Source: JAJRTE01 sp964418585
GTDB taxonomy: Bacteria > Myxococcota_A > UBA796 > JAJRTE01
Assembly: GCA_964418585.1 (NCBI GenBank)
Contig: CAYQMG010000169.1
Location: forward strand, 4,688-68,687
Direction of reading: 5' to 3'
DNA length: 64,000 nt
Shown here: positions 44,779-53,872 of the stretch, piece after piece
Position numbering within the stretch: position 1 is the stretch's first letter
How the letters are laid out: every line of letters starts with the position of its first letter
Notes under the pieces: model-generated
The model's database searches: none
What the model saw: only the letters and a program-made list of their open reading frames with translations
Told to the model about the DNA's origin: nothing
Program-made: the position numbers and the translations under genes

Positions 44779-47700
44779 ATGGACGCGCAAGCGATGACAG
44801 TCTGTCCCCTGGAGCCGCGGTCGCGATTGCAAGCTGCACGCGAGGTCGCCGCGCTCCTGCTGGTTCTCGCGGCCGTCTCCTGGCGCGTTCACAGGGCCGA
44901 CGCCCAGGAGCAGATGGCAGAACCGGTGCGGCTCACCGCAGGGGCGGGCGACGAGATGATGGGCCAACTGAATCCGGACGGAACCAGCCTCTTTTTTGCA
45001 AGCAACGCACGCTCCACCTGGCAGATCTTCGTGCAAGACATGACACGTGGTGCACCGCGACCCCTTTTCGAATACGGTGGAGACGCGCTCGACCCCCGTA
45101 TCTCTCCGGACGGTCGGCGTGTCCTCTATCTCTCCTTCCTCACCGACGCCACAGGCGATGTCTGCGTATATGACCTGGCGCAGCAGCAGTCGCGGTGCCT
45201 CACTGACGACAGCACCTCGGAATCCCAGGCGTTCTGGTTTCCAGATGGCGAGCACATCGGCGTGGTATCCCGGGCGGGCATGCACGCCGACTTTCAGTTG
45301 CTGGAGCTGTCCTTGACCTCCAGGGAGGCGCGGGTGCTGATCGACCGGAACCTGGCCGCCCCGGCCGTTTCTCCGGACGGACGATGGCTCGTGTTCGTTC
45401 CGGTGGACCGGAGCAGCACCGGTGTGGGGGTCGCCTTTTCCCGGCGTGCAGCCCGGACGCTTGCGTTGGTGCGCCTGGACGCCCCGGAGCAGGTGCTCCA
45501 GGTCCGGTTCGACTTGCCTGGCGCCAGCGGGTTCCCCGCCTTTTCTCCGGACGGCCGGTATCTCTACTTTTCCCAGTTCCTCAACGATACCAACCTGGAC
45601 GGCGTGATCGACGGCGACGACCACAGCGTTCTGTTTCGTGTCCCCTTTGAACCCACGGCTGACCGTCCCGTGACCGTGACGCGCGTGGAGCAACTGACCA
45701 ACGCACGTTGGAACTGTCAGTATCCGGTACCCGGCCCTGACCGGCTTCTCGCCACGTGCGCCCACCAGGGCTCACTCGATATTTATGCGCTTCCGCTCCA
45801 CGGAAGTGTCCCGGAAACGTGGGGACCGGACCGGCTCGAGGACGAGTTGGACGCGAGCCGGGACACCTGGCAGAAGCTGCTGATCCTGTCTCACCTCCTC
45901 CGTCTCCAGGACGAGGACCGGGACCGCGTGCGCGTGCTCCGGCGCATCGTGCAGGCGCACCTCGAGTTGGGGGAGTACGAATCAGCGGAATACTTTGCCC
46001 GTCAGATCGTGGAGCGCTATCCCGGGGTGGACGGCGGAAATCAGGCGAGGCTCATGCGCGTGGTACTGGAACTCGTGGGGGAACGGAAGGAGACCCAGCG
46101 CCTGGTCCAGGGGGAACTCAACTTGCGCTTTATCCAGGACCAGCAAGACCGGCTCGAGCGGCTCCTGGTCCCGGCTCGAGACGCCGATCCGGCCGCGTCG
46201 GCCATGGCGCGCATCGTGGCTTCCGAGGTGAACGACACCATCGGGGAAAAGGGAGCGGCGTTGACCTTGCTGCAGGAGGTGGACCCGAACTCCCTCCAGG
46301 ACCCGTTCGTCATCGCAGCCTACGGTCGTCAGGCCGCTGCTCTCTATCGCGAACTTGGGATGCAAGACGCCTTGCTCGGCCTGTTCCAGGCACTCTCCGA
46401 GCACCCGAATCTGCCTGCTCGCGAGCGCATGGAAGCTGCGCAAGACTTCGTCCGCACCCTGACCCGAGGGGTCGGACATGCAGAAAAAACCGCTCGAGTC
46501 GATGCGTGGCTGGAGCGTACCGTCCCGGATTCCAGTCTGAACCTGGTGCTCGAGGCCGAAGCCTGGCTTCTCAAGTTGACGCCGGACAACGAAGAGGAGG
46601 TGCGGAAGGGGCTTTATGAACTTTACAGGAAGAACAAGTCCCTCGAGCGGCGGCGGGCGCTGGTCGAGATGATCGTGGCGCAGGCGGTTTCTCAGGACAG
46701 CGACTATCTTCTATACGAGTTCTCGAACTCCTGGGTAAGCTGGCTCAAGCGCGCGTCCAGCGAACGCCGGTACGCAGAGGCGCTGTATCGCGAGGTGCTC
46801 CTGGCCCGGGTGTACGTCTCCGAACGGGCGGGCCGCTTCGGCGATGCCCGTGGGTACGCCTACGCACTCACCCGTCAAGTCGACGCTCTCGAGGCCCACA
46901 TTGCATTCATCGAGAACTGGGAACGAGAGGGGAGAGGGGACGTGGCCGCACAGTATGCGAAGCGGTACCGGAATCATCCGGACGACCCGGTCCATGCGTT
47001 CGTCCAGGCGTATCTTCAGGTTCGCGACCTCGAGCCACTGGTTGGTGAAGCGCGGGCCGAGGGCATTGCACGTGCGCGGGAGTACCTGGATGTGGCGGCG
47101 CAGGGCTTGCCTCGGCGGGTGGAAGTGGCCCATCTACGAGGCCATGTCGCCCACCTCGAGTTCTTGCTGACGGGGGATGCCGGTCTGGCTCAGGAGGCCA
47201 ACACGCACTACCTGCTCGCCCTTGATCTGGCACGGGACAATCCGCGGTATCGGGCCACCATTCTCCAGGGACTCGGGCTGTTGCAGGCCGCGGTGGACAG
47301 TCATCGGCTGGCACTCGACTATTTCGAGCAGCGGGATCGCCTGCCCTATATCGAGGCCGAGCAGACTCTGTGTATCCTTTTGGGTGCAGCACGCAGCCTG
47401 TTTCATGCCGGGAGGCTCGAGGAAGCAGCGGCCCGGGCGGACCGGGCAGTGGATTGGGTGGCAGAGCACGAGGGACTGGAGCGATTCGAGCCCCTGGCGC
47501 TCCTTCGGTCGGCGCTCTATCATTACGCAGCCGGTCAAGACGAAGTTGCGTGGCAGCGGTACCAGGCCCTGGAGGAGTGGGCGGCGGGATTGGGGAATTC
47601 GGAGGAGGCGGTGCGGACGCGGGTCCAGGTGCTGGTCGGTCGGGGCGCGGTGGCGCAGCGTCTGGGCAAGCACACGGTCGCACTCGAGGCCTTTGCGGAG

Positions 47701-48261
47701 GCCGGCACGCTTCTGGAAGCGCACGGGGACGCATTTGTGGTCCAGGCGCAGGCAAGTGGGCGGGAAGTCACGTTTGGACCAGAACAGTTTGAACCGCTGC
47801 TGGACGGCTTGCGTGCCCACAGTCTGGAGGCCCTGGGTCGATGGGACGAAGCGTCGACGGCCATGGCGCGACGCAAGAAGGCGTTCGAGGCTCGGTTTCG
47901 GAGCCATGATCTGGACGAGGATCTGTGGGAGGTGGCCGCAGCCTGTCACCATCTGGCCCGGTACGCTTACCGAAAGGGTGACATGGCACAGGCGCTCGAG
48001 GCGGTGGAAGAAGGATGGGTCCATGCCCGACGGTACGATCGTCGCACAGGTTTCGACTACTCGGACCTGTCGTTGACCCTCCTGGCGGACTTTGCAGCGT
48101 TGCGACTGTATGGTAAGGTGCCTTCGAGTGCGCTTTCGCTCAATCTGCACCGGGAGTTGCGTGCTGCCTATCAGGCATTGTGTGAGCGGCGGAACCCGGC
48201 CCGGTCGGACTCGAGGTTCCTGTTCGAACTCTATTTGACCATGATGGAAGTGGGCCGGTAG
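44779..48261 (+). CDS. Exported TolB-like propeller and TPR-rich protein
   Basis: A protein of about 1160 residues. The signal peptide has a hydrophobic core VAALLLVLAAVSW and an ADA cleavage site. Residues about 45-350 are TolB/PD40-type propeller blades (DEMMGQLNPDGTSLFFASN, DPRISPDGRRVLYLSF, PAVSPDGRWLVFVPV). Residues about 370-1150 are helical repeats of TPR type, with pairs such as HLELGEYESAEYFARQIV and LAPARSLFHAG-like segments. The combination suggests a large periplasmic scaffold. The start is uncertain: ATG codons at 44719 and 44767 and a GTG at 44677 overlapping the previous gene are alternatives; 44779 was chosen because it puts the signal peptide near the N-terminus. It is close behind the YdbH/YdbL pair. 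Confidence 0.7.
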   Translation: MDAQAMTVCPLEPRSRLQAAREVAALLLVLAAVSWRVHRADAQEQMAEPVRLTAGAGDEMMGQLNPDGTSLFFASNARSTWQIFVQDMTRGAPRPLFEYGGDALDPRISPDGRRVLYLSFLTDATGDVCVYDLAQQQSRCLTDDSTSESQAFWFPDGEHIGVVSRAGMHADFQLLELSLTSREARVLIDRNLAAPAVSPDGRWLVFVPVDRSSTGVGVAFSRRAARTLALVRLDAPEQVLQVRFDLPGASGFPAFSPDGRYLYFSQFLNDTNLDGVIDGDDHSVLFRVPFEPTADRPVTVTRVEQLTNARWNCQYPVPGPDRLLATCAHQGSLDIYALPLHGSVPETWGPDRLEDELDASRDTWQKLLILSHLLRLQDEDRDRVRVLRRIVQAHLELGEYESAEYFARQIVERYPGVDGGNQARLMRVVLELVGERKETQRLVQGELNLRFIQDQQDRLERLLVPARDADPAASAMARIVASEVNDTIGEKGAALTLLQEVDPNSLQDPFVIAAYGRQAAALYRELGMQDALLGLFQALSEHPNLPARERMEAAQDFVRTLTRGVGHAEKTARVDAWLERTVPDSSLNLVLEAEAWLLKLTPDNEEEVRKGLYELYRKNKSLERRRALVEMIVAQAVSQDSDYLLYEFSNSWVSWLKRASSERRYAEALYREVLLARVYVSERAGRFGDARGYAYALTRQVDALEAHIAFIENWEREGRGDVAAQYAKRYRNHPDDPVHAFVQAYLQVRDLEPLVGEARAEGIARAREYLDVAAQGLPRRVEVAHLRGHVAHLEFLLTGDAGLAQEANTHYLLALDLARDNPRYRATILQGLGLLQAAVDSHRLALDYFEQRDRLPYIEAEQTLCILLGAARSLFHAGRLEEAAARADRAVDWVAEHEGLERFEPLALLRSALYHYAAGQDEVAWQRYQALEEWAAGLGNSEEAVRTRVQVLVGRGAVAQRLGKHTVALEAFAEAGTLLEAHGDAFVVQAQASGREVTFGPEQFEPLLDGLRAHSLEALGRWDEASTAMARRKKAFEARFRSHDLDEDLWEVAAACHHLARYAYRKGDMAQALEAVEEGWVHARRYDRRTGFDYSDLSLTLLADFAALRLYGKVPSSALSLNLHRELRAAYQALCERRNPARSDSRFLFELYLTMMEVGR

Positions 48262-48317
48262 CGCCCGCCCGTGCTGCCGCCCGGAAGCCCAACGTCAAGC
48301 GAGGAGGAATGGCCGGC

Positions 48318-48830
48318 ATGACACGAACGACGAAACAGTTGGGAATTGCAGGTATCGGCCTGTTCGCATGGGGGGTTCTGGTCCCGGGCTGTGTGCCCAC
48401 GGGAGATGACGACGACGCCACTGCTGCAGCAGGGTTCAGCGCGCTCTATGACGACTACTTCTTCGAGTGCGCCGCCTGTCATGCCCCGGACGCCCCCGGG
48501 CGCACCGACGGGATCGAGGCCACGCTCGATTTCACCGATGAGGACACTGCCTATACCACGATCGCCACTGGGCAGGCCTCTGGGTTGGTCGGGAACCAGG
48601 AGGCGTGCAACGGGGCCTACTTTGTGGGAACCTCTCCCGAAACCAGCTTGATCCTGGCAGTGCTGGACGAGGATGTCCGGGCCGGATTCAGCCTGGACGG
48701 AAATCCGGGGTGTGATGGGGACGCGATCAGCGACATGACCGTGAAGGTGGGCTATGCTCCGTCCGGCGAGTTCCTCTCCAACCTCGAGGCCTGGATTGAA
48801 GAGCAGAACACCTCAGTGGCGCGGAGATAG
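48318..48830 (+). CDS. Lipoprotein with a c-type heme motif
   Basis: A 170-residue protein with a lipobox ending WGVLVPGC (Cys25), then an acidic spacer. A CAACH motif (Cys51, Cys54, His55) would bind one covalent heme. An axial Met is not obvious. Two later cysteines (ACNGAYFVG and NPGCDGD) recall the disulfide of small cytochrome-domain lipoproteins common in Myxococcota. The ATG at 48318 has AGGAGG 10 bases upstream; an ATG at 48309 is too close to it. Redox partner unknown. Confidence 0.65.
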   Translation: MTRTTKQLGIAGIGLFAWGVLVPGCVPTGDDDDATAAAGFSALYDDYFFECAACHAPDAPGRTDGIEATLDFTDEDTAYTTIATGQASGLVGNQEACNGAYFVGTSPETSLILAVLDEDVRAGFSLDGNPGCDGDAISDMTVKVGYAPSGEFLSNLEAWIEEQNTSVARR

Positions 48831-48977
48831 CGCCATCGCACAGATTACCTGCCGCCCCGTCAACCCTGGCGCTACCCGCCGCACCCATGTCGCCAAAAAA
48901 AACTTTCCCTTTTGTCCTTCCCGGGGGTCAAATAGACAGAGGCACCATGAACCGGTCATCCGGACTCGGAGTCGTTC

Positions 48978-49538
48978 GTGCAACTGTCTCGCGCCGATAT
49001 CCAGGAACTTTACGAACGGTACGGCCACACCGTCTACCGCCGGTGTCGGTCGCTGCTTCGGGACGAAGAGGAAGCATACGACGCCATGCAGGAGGTCTTC
49101 GTGCGCCTCATCACGCATGCAGACCAGTTTCGCGGGGAAGCCAGCCCCTTGACCTGGCTCTACCGGACCAGCACGAACCTGTGTTTGAACCGGATACGAG
49201 ATCACCATGCTCGAGCCAGGAAGTTGGCCGACCCTGATCCGGCGGCCGACACACTGCCGGGGATGAGCGCTTTTTCCGGTATCGACCCGGAACGCCGGCA
49301 CCTGGTGGCCTCCCTCCTGCGAAAAGCAGACGCTTCCACACGCGCCATCCTCATCTACTACTACATGGATGGCATGACCCTGGACGAGGTCTCGGCCGTG
49401 ATGGGCATCAGCGTGCCGACGTTGCGCAAGCGGATTCGCCGTTTCCAGAAGGCCGCCGGGAAGTCGTTCGGCAAGACCGTTCTGTCGGCTTGTCTCCTGG
49501 TCCTCCTTGGCGGCGGAACGACCGGGAGGAGATCATGA
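48978..49538 (+). CDS. ECF-type RNA polymerase sigma factor with hydrophobic tail
   Basis: A 186-residue sigma-70 family member of ECF size. Region 2 is around residues 10-75 (ELYERYGHTVYRRCRSLLRD, AMQEVFVRLI, TWLYRTSTNLCLNRIRD). Region 4 is around 105-160 (RAILIYYYMDGMTLDEVSAV and SVPTLRKRIRRF, the helix-turn-helix). After region 4 comes an extra 25-residue tail (VLSACLLVLLGGG) that is strikingly hydrophobic and unusual in this family. The GTG at 48978 has GGAG upstream. The stop overlaps the anti-sigma start (ATGA), so the two are translationally coupled. Confidence 0.88.
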   Translation: MQLSRADIQELYERYGHTVYRRCRSLLRDEEEAYDAMQEVFVRLITHADQFRGEASPLTWLYRTSTNLCLNRIRDHHARARKLADPDPAADTLPGMSAFSGIDPERRHLVASLLRKADASTRAILIYYYMDGMTLDEVSAVMGISVPTLRKRIRRFQKAAGKSFGKTVLSACLLVLLGGGTTGRRS

Positions 49539-50422
49539 GCGTGGCACAGCGCGAGGAACGCACCGAGGAAACGGATTCTTTTTGCTACTCGAGGTTTGCA
49601 CTGGAGCGGTACCTCGCCGGTGAATTTGCCGACGTGGAGCACCGGCAGGTGGAGGCCCACCTGGCCGCCTGCAGCCGGTGCCGAGACATCGTGGATGCGA
49701 TTCGCCGGGAGCAGACGGAGTTTCAAGCACAGGTTCCTTTTGAGCGGTTTTATGCCGACCTGGAGGCCCGGCTTGTGCATGCGGGGCGAACTTCTGCGGA
49801 TATGTCCAGCTCCTCGGGGTCGGCACGGTGGACGGCTCGAGCGCGGGCCTGGGTCGACCGTGTTGTGCGGGGTTTCTCGGTGCCTCAGTGGGCAGGGGCC
49901 GTGGTGGCGGTTGCAGCGTTGGTGGTGTTGGCTCCGTATTTTCTCGATCAGGGCGGAGACTTGGACGGGGTGCGCGTCAAGGCGCCCTCGGTGGGTCCCG
50001 GCCCCCTGGAAGTGGTGCTGCTTCGGGACGGACGGATTTCCGAGGCGGTGAGCGGGGACGTGTTTCACCCGGGGGATCGACTTCAGTTTCGCGTGACGCC
50101 TGGGTCATGGCGCTATCTACACCTGGTGAGTCTCGACGACCAGGGCAGGTTGACGCCCTTCTATCCGGCCGACGGCGCTCCGAGCCTCCTGCTCCGGGGG
50201 GACGCGGAGCAACTTCTTCCTGACGCGATCGAACTCGACGATTTCGTGGGCGAGGAGCGCATTTTCGCGATATTCAGCGCCGAGCCCCTGCCGTTCGAGG
50301 AGATTGAGCGGGCGGCCGGGGCGCTTGTCGCCCGGGAAGGGCTTCCGCTCGACCTGGAACGGCTCCTCGAGCTGCCGGTGGACGGAACGGCTCAGACGTC
50401 CTTCCTCATGATCAAGGAGTAG
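49535..50422 (+). CDS. Transmembrane zinc-finger anti-sigma factor
   Basis: A 295-residue protein. The N-terminal cytoplasmic domain has the ZAS motif: His42-x3-Cys46-x2-Cys49 (EAHLAACSRC). A single transmembrane helix follows at about 113-135 (WAGAVVAVAALVVLAPYFL). The outer domain (about 145-295) is beta-rich (PGPLEVVLLRDGRISEA, GDRLQFRVTPGSWRYLHLV), resembling DUF4384-type sensor regions. It should hold the preceding sigma factor inactive until a periplasmic signal is sensed. GGAGGAG precedes the ATG. Confidence 0.85.
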   Translation: MSVAQREERTEETDSFCYSRFALERYLAGEFADVEHRQVEAHLAACSRCRDIVDAIRREQTEFQAQVPFERFYADLEARLVHAGRTSADMSSSSGSARWTARARAWVDRVVRGFSVPQWAGAVVAVAALVVLAPYFLDQGGDLDGVRVKAPSVGPGPLEVVLLRDGRISEAVSGDVFHPGDRLQFRVTPGSWRYLHLVSLDDQGRLTPFYPADGAPSLLLRGDAEQLLPDAIELDDFVGEERIFAIFSAEPLPFEEIERAAGALVAREGLPLDLERLLELPVDGTAQTSFLMIKE

Positions 50423-50431
50423 GGGAACGGT

Positions 50432-52042
50432 ATGCGGAGGCGAACCATTACAGCCTGCCTGTTCGCCTGCTTCGTCGTGCTCGCTGTTGGTGGTGCGCAG
50501 GCCGAGGAAATGCGCCGCTTCGGTCTGTTCGTCGGCGACAACGACGGGGGTCCCGGAACCCATCGGCTTTTGTATGCGGCCGAGGACGCACGCCGGATGC
50601 ACGAGGTCATGACCACGCATGGGGCCATCGACAAGGATGATGCGCGGTTGCTCGTGGACGTGACCGACCGGCGTCTACTGGACGCAATTCGGGCCATGGG
50701 CAAGAAAATTCGGGCCCACAGAAGCACGGGTCGCCGGGCCGCGCTCTTTTTCTACTACTCGGGGCACGGTGGTCCTGACGGGCTGATGCTCGGACCCACG
50801 CACCTCGATCTGCGGGCGCTCAAGCAAGCCCTGCAGGACACCTCCGCAGACCTCCGGGTCATCATGTTGGACGCCTGTCAGAGTGGGCGGGCCACCCGGG
50901 CCAAAGGGGGGCACCGCGCTCCTTCCTTCCTCGTCGAGGTGGACCGGGGGGACAATCTCACAGGCGAGGTGGTGATCACGTCGAGCGCGGGCGATGAAGC
51001 CTCTCAGGAATCGGACCGGGTGGGAGGGGGGTACTTCACCCACCACCTCATCACCGGGTTGAGAGGCGCGGCCGACACATCTCGGGACGGCATGGTAACC
51101 CTTGATGAGGCCTACGCCTACGCCTATCACCGCACACTGTACGAGACGGCGGGAACCGCCGCAGGCCTCCAGCACCCGGGTTATGCTGCCGAACTGCGTG
51201 GACACGGAACCCTGGTCCTGACCTGGCCTTTGGACGGAGAGACCATTCTCGTCTTTCCTGCAGGACTCGACGGCAGCTTTCTGGTGTTCGATCGAGATCG
51301 CAAACTATTCGTTGCCGACCTGGCGTTGAACGGCCATGAGGAACGGAGGCTGGCTCTCCCCGCTGGACGGTACGTGGTCCAGAAACGTCAACCTGACCGT
51401 CTGCTCACCACCGAGGTGCACCTGACCCGAGGGGTGATGCGTCGGGTCGACGAGCGCGACATGGTGGTTACCGGATTCGAGCAGGATTTCGCCAAGGGGG
51501 TGGAACGTGCCAACGTCCGGCGTGCCACGCGGGTCCCGGTACTGGTGAGCGGTCTGGCCGGTGCCCAGCACTTCATGCTTCAGCCATCCGGTCCGCCCCT
51601 GTTCGTGGACATGCCCATGGTGGGGCTGGAGTTCGAGTGGCGCGGATTGCTCGCGCCGGCATGGTCCCTGTCGGCGGATTTCATGAGCGGGACCGCCGCA
51701 GCCGTGCTGGATTTCCCGGCATACGATGTGGCCGCCTCCTACTGGCAGTTCAACGTGGGCCTGGCGCTCAAATACGGGCGAACCTGGGGGCGCTTCCATG
51801 TTGCTGTCGGCCCGCACCTGGGCAATCTCTATGTCCGGCGCGCGTTCCCGGGAGGCACCACGCCGACCCAGGATTTCATGATGGTGGCCCCCGGGGCCAT
51901 CGCACAGGTGGCGTTCCGGATGACGCAGCGTACCGCGCTGGGCGCCCAGGCCCGGGGGCACCTGCTTTACTACTATGTGGATGACGACGATTTCAGCCTT
52001 GCTTATCGCGAGGCGTTGATCCGATTGACCATCCGGTTCTGA
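50432..52042 (+). CDS. Exported caspase-like (C14) peptidase with C-terminal barrel-like domain
   Basis: A 536-residue protein with a signal peptide (CLFACFVVLAVGGAQA). Residues 28-250 are a caspase-fold peptidase: FFYYSGHGG gives His112 and IMLDACQSG gives Cys149, the catalytic dyad. VITSSAGDEAS completes the pattern. Bacterial orthocaspases cut after Arg or Lys. Residues about 255-385 are beta-rich, possibly an Ig/PEGA-like linker. The last 145 residues (about 390-536) have alternating, aromatic-ending strands finishing IRLTIRF, like a small outer-membrane beta-barrel. The peptidase would therefore be tethered to the outer membrane. It starts 10 bases after the anti-sigma gene and is probably in its regulon. 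Confidence 0.8.
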   Translation: MRRRTITACLFACFVVLAVGGAQAEEMRRFGLFVGDNDGGPGTHRLLYAAEDARRMHEVMTTHGAIDKDDARLLVDVTDRRLLDAIRAMGKKIRAHRSTGRRAALFFYYSGHGGPDGLMLGPTHLDLRALKQALQDTSADLRVIMLDACQSGRATRAKGGHRAPSFLVEVDRGDNLTGEVVITSSAGDEASQESDRVGGGYFTHHLITGLRGAADTSRDGMVTLDEAYAYAYHRTLYETAGTAAGLQHPGYAAELRGHGTLVLTWPLDGETILVFPAGLDGSFLVFDRDRKLFVADLALNGHEERRLALPAGRYVVQKRQPDRLLTTEVHLTRGVMRRVDERDMVVTGFEQDFAKGVERANVRRATRVPVLVSGLAGAQHFMLQPSGPPLFVDMPMVGLEFEWRGLLAPAWSLSADFMSGTAAAVLDFPAYDVAASYWQFNVGLALKYGRTWGRFHVAVGPHLGNLYVRRAFPGGTTPTQDFMMVAPGAIAQVAFRMTQRTALGAQARGHLLYYYVDDDDFSLAYREALIRLTIRF

Positions 52043-52075
52043 CGAAACCGGACCTTGCGAGGGAGTGGCCAGGCC

Positions 52076-53218
52076 ATGACATCATCGATGCACACCGAGC
52101 CGAGGCGACGTGGAACCGGAATCTCCTGGGGGGCGGTTCTGGCGGCGGTGCTCCTTGCCGCGGGGTGTGGCGCGCCTCTGACCAATGCATTGTTCGAGGA
52201 AGACATCCTTTACCTTCAGGCCCTTCCTTCAGAAGACCTGTATGTGGACACGCCGGACGGAGCAGGTGACACGGTGTCCCGGCCTGCTCCGGACGCCGTT
52301 GAGGCCGTGCCGGCCGGCGTGCCCGTGCGTGGCGCCCGCGGAGACACCGGATCCGCAGGGGTGTCGCCCGCACTGCCCGAAGCCTGTGTCTCCAAGACCG
52401 ATCCGTGTGACCCCGACCTGCTTCGGCAGTTGACCGTGCAGATGGCGCGGAATCTCAACAGCTACGTCTACAATCTTCTGGTGCTGCTCGACAAGATCCG
52501 GACCCTCGAGCCTTCTGTGCGAACCGAGAACAGCCGGACGTGGGGACCGATTCAGGTGCCTGGCAGCGCGGTGTTCGTCCGGCTCGAGGTGACCCGTGGG
52601 TTCTCCTCATTCTCGTACGAACTCACCCTGGCCCTCGACCCGGAGGACCCGGCAGGGGACGTGGTTCTGGCTGGATTCTATCGGCCGGGGTCCACGGCTG
52701 CGGACGGCGCCGGGCAGTTCTGGTACAGTTTCAGCGTGCACGGCGACTACTTTCCCGAGGATGTCAAGATGGTGGGGGAAATGGAGGTGACCTACTCCAC
52801 GCTCGGAGACGAAGTGTACCTCGAGGTGGCGTTGAACGACGTGGGAGAACGGTCCGACAATGAGACCGTGGACGCGAGCTATGCTTTCAACGAGCCTGGC
52901 GATGGTGCGGGCTATTTCTTTTTCAGTCAGCCGGTGGAGGTTCATGATCCGGGGGAGGGGGAAACGCAGCTCGAGGAGCAGGCGTCAATCTGGAGCAGTT
53001 GGCACGCAGACGGATGGGGGAGGGCGGACATCCGCTACTACGGGGGGAATCTGGGAGAGGTGGTGGCGAGCGGGATCGAGTGCTGGGATCCGGCGCAGAG
53101 TCCTGTATATGCCTTCATGCCCGGATGCCCCTACGATGTTTCTCTGTGGGAACCCGAGCTGTGCATCGAGAGCGCCGTGGGCTGGAATCAGGAGGTGACT
53201 TCTGAACAGGTGCGATGA
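52076..53218 (+). CDS. Uncharacterised lipoprotein of the sigma/caspase operon
   Basis: A 380-residue lipoprotein: hydrophobic VLAAVLLAAGC places the lipid anchor at Cys31. Then a variable Ala/Pro-rich stretch, a helical segment (LLRQLTVQMARNLNSYVYNL) and a beta-rich body with many acidic and aromatic residues. No known domain is recognised. Conserved-looking features are a pair of cysteines near the start of the mature part (CVSKTDPC) and three near the C-terminus. It follows the caspase-like gene by 33 bases on the same strand and ends before the tRNA, so it is likely co-transcribed. Confidence 0.65.
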   Translation: MTSSMHTEPRRRGTGISWGAVLAAVLLAAGCGAPLTNALFEEDILYLQALPSEDLYVDTPDGAGDTVSRPAPDAVEAVPAGVPVRGARGDTGSAGVSPALPEACVSKTDPCDPDLLRQLTVQMARNLNSYVYNLLVLLDKIRTLEPSVRTENSRTWGPIQVPGSAVFVRLEVTRGFSSFSYELTLALDPEDPAGDVVLAGFYRPGSTAADGAGQFWYSFSVHGDYFPEDVKMVGEMEVTYSTLGDEVYLEVALNDVGERSDNETVDASYAFNEPGDGAGYFFFSQPVEVHDPGEGETQLEEQASIWSSWHADGWGRADIRYYGGNLGEVVASGIECWDPAQSPVYAFMPGCPYDVSLWEPELCIESAVGWNQEVTSEQVR

Positions 53219-53261
53219 CCGCTTCGGCTTGTCAGCCCACGGGGGTCCCATCACAACGCGC

Positions 53262-53289
53262 TGGACAATTCCTGGAATTGTGCTATAAA
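53262..53289 (+). promoter_or_regulatory. Promoter of tRNA-Arg
   Basis: TGGACA (53262-53267), a 16-base spacer and TATAAA (53284-53289), ending 15 bases before the mature tRNA 5' end. Confidence 0.65.
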
Positions 53290-53303
53290 TGGGACCATTC
53301 CAT

Positions 53304-53380
53304 GCGCCCATAGCTCAGCAGGATAGAGCGTCGGTTTCCTAAACCGAAGGCCGCAGGTTCGATCCCTGCTGGGCGCACCA
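53304..53380 (+). tRNA. tRNA-Arg, anticodon CCT
   Basis: A complete 77-base cloverleaf with encoded CCA. The acceptor stem pairs GCGCCCA with TGGGCGC, the D arm is GCTC/GAGC, the anticodon stem TCGGT/ACCGA encloses TTCCTAA, and the T arm is GCAGG-TTCGATC-CCTGC. The anticodon CCT reads the rare Arg codon AGG. It has its own promoter and terminator. Confidence 0.97.
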
Positions 53381-53387
53381 GGGGTGG

Positions 53388-53423
53388 AGCCTCGAGCACC
53401 TTTTGTGTTCGAGGCTTTTTTTT
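53388..53423 (+). terminator. Rho-independent terminator of tRNA-Arg
   Basis: GCCTCGAGCAC (53389-53399) pairs with GTGTTCGAGGC (53405-53415) over an 11-base-pair stem with one wobble, followed by a run of eight T. It contains one of the CTCGAG palindromes. Confidence 0.9.
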
Positions 53424-53467
53424 GCCCGGATTCGGGGGAAGGCGTCACGGCGGGGGGGTGCGTGGGG

Positions 53468-53776
53468 TCAGTCCAGGTCGGGGGGGACGAAGTGTTCGGG
53501 GCCAAAATCCCCGGCCACGCGCTCGTAGCCTCCGCCCCGCTGTTTCTTGAACGTGGTGAAACCCTTTTCCGCCGCACGGTCCGGGTCGATCTTGCCCGGC
53601 ATTCGGCCACCTCGAGGGGGCCGGGCCGGAGGGGACACGATCCGGCGAAGTTCGCCGTCCCCGGCCCGGTCGTCCGCCACGCAACGGGGGCCGCATATCC
53701 TGGGAATCAGATCCGGTGAGGTCAGGATCTCGAGCTTTTTTCCACACTTCTCACACATGAACTCGTAGATTGGCAT
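53468..53776 (-). CDS. FmdB-family zinc-ribbon protein
   Basis: A 102-residue protein starting MPIYEFMCEKCGKKLEIL, the FmdB regulatory-protein zinc-ribbon start. Cys8 and Cys11 pair with Cys28 and Cys32 (spacing x3 rather than the usual x2 in the second pair). The rest is Pro/Gly/Arg-rich and probably flexible. FmdB homologues were first seen beside amide-utilisation genes, but most are unassigned. It is downstream of the aminopeptidase gene on the same strand. Confidence 0.85.
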   Translation of the reverse strand: MPIYEFMCEKCGKKLEILTSPDLIPRICGPRCVADDRAGDGELRRIVSPPARPPRGGRMPGKIDPDRAAEKGFTTFKKQRGGGYERVAGDFGPEHFVPPDLD

Positions 53777-53872
53777 GGCCTCTCGCTCCCGAATCTCAGG
53801 CTGGTGCTGCGCCCACGGGGGGCGAACGCAGGCCCGAGCACCAGAAGGGCTCCCGGTGGCCCCCTGGACACG

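Noticed and set aside
48880..48940. ECF-type autoregulatory promoter upstream of the sigma gene.
   Set aside because: The A-rich and TCAAAT elements do not give a clear GGAAC/CGTC pair, so I could not support it.
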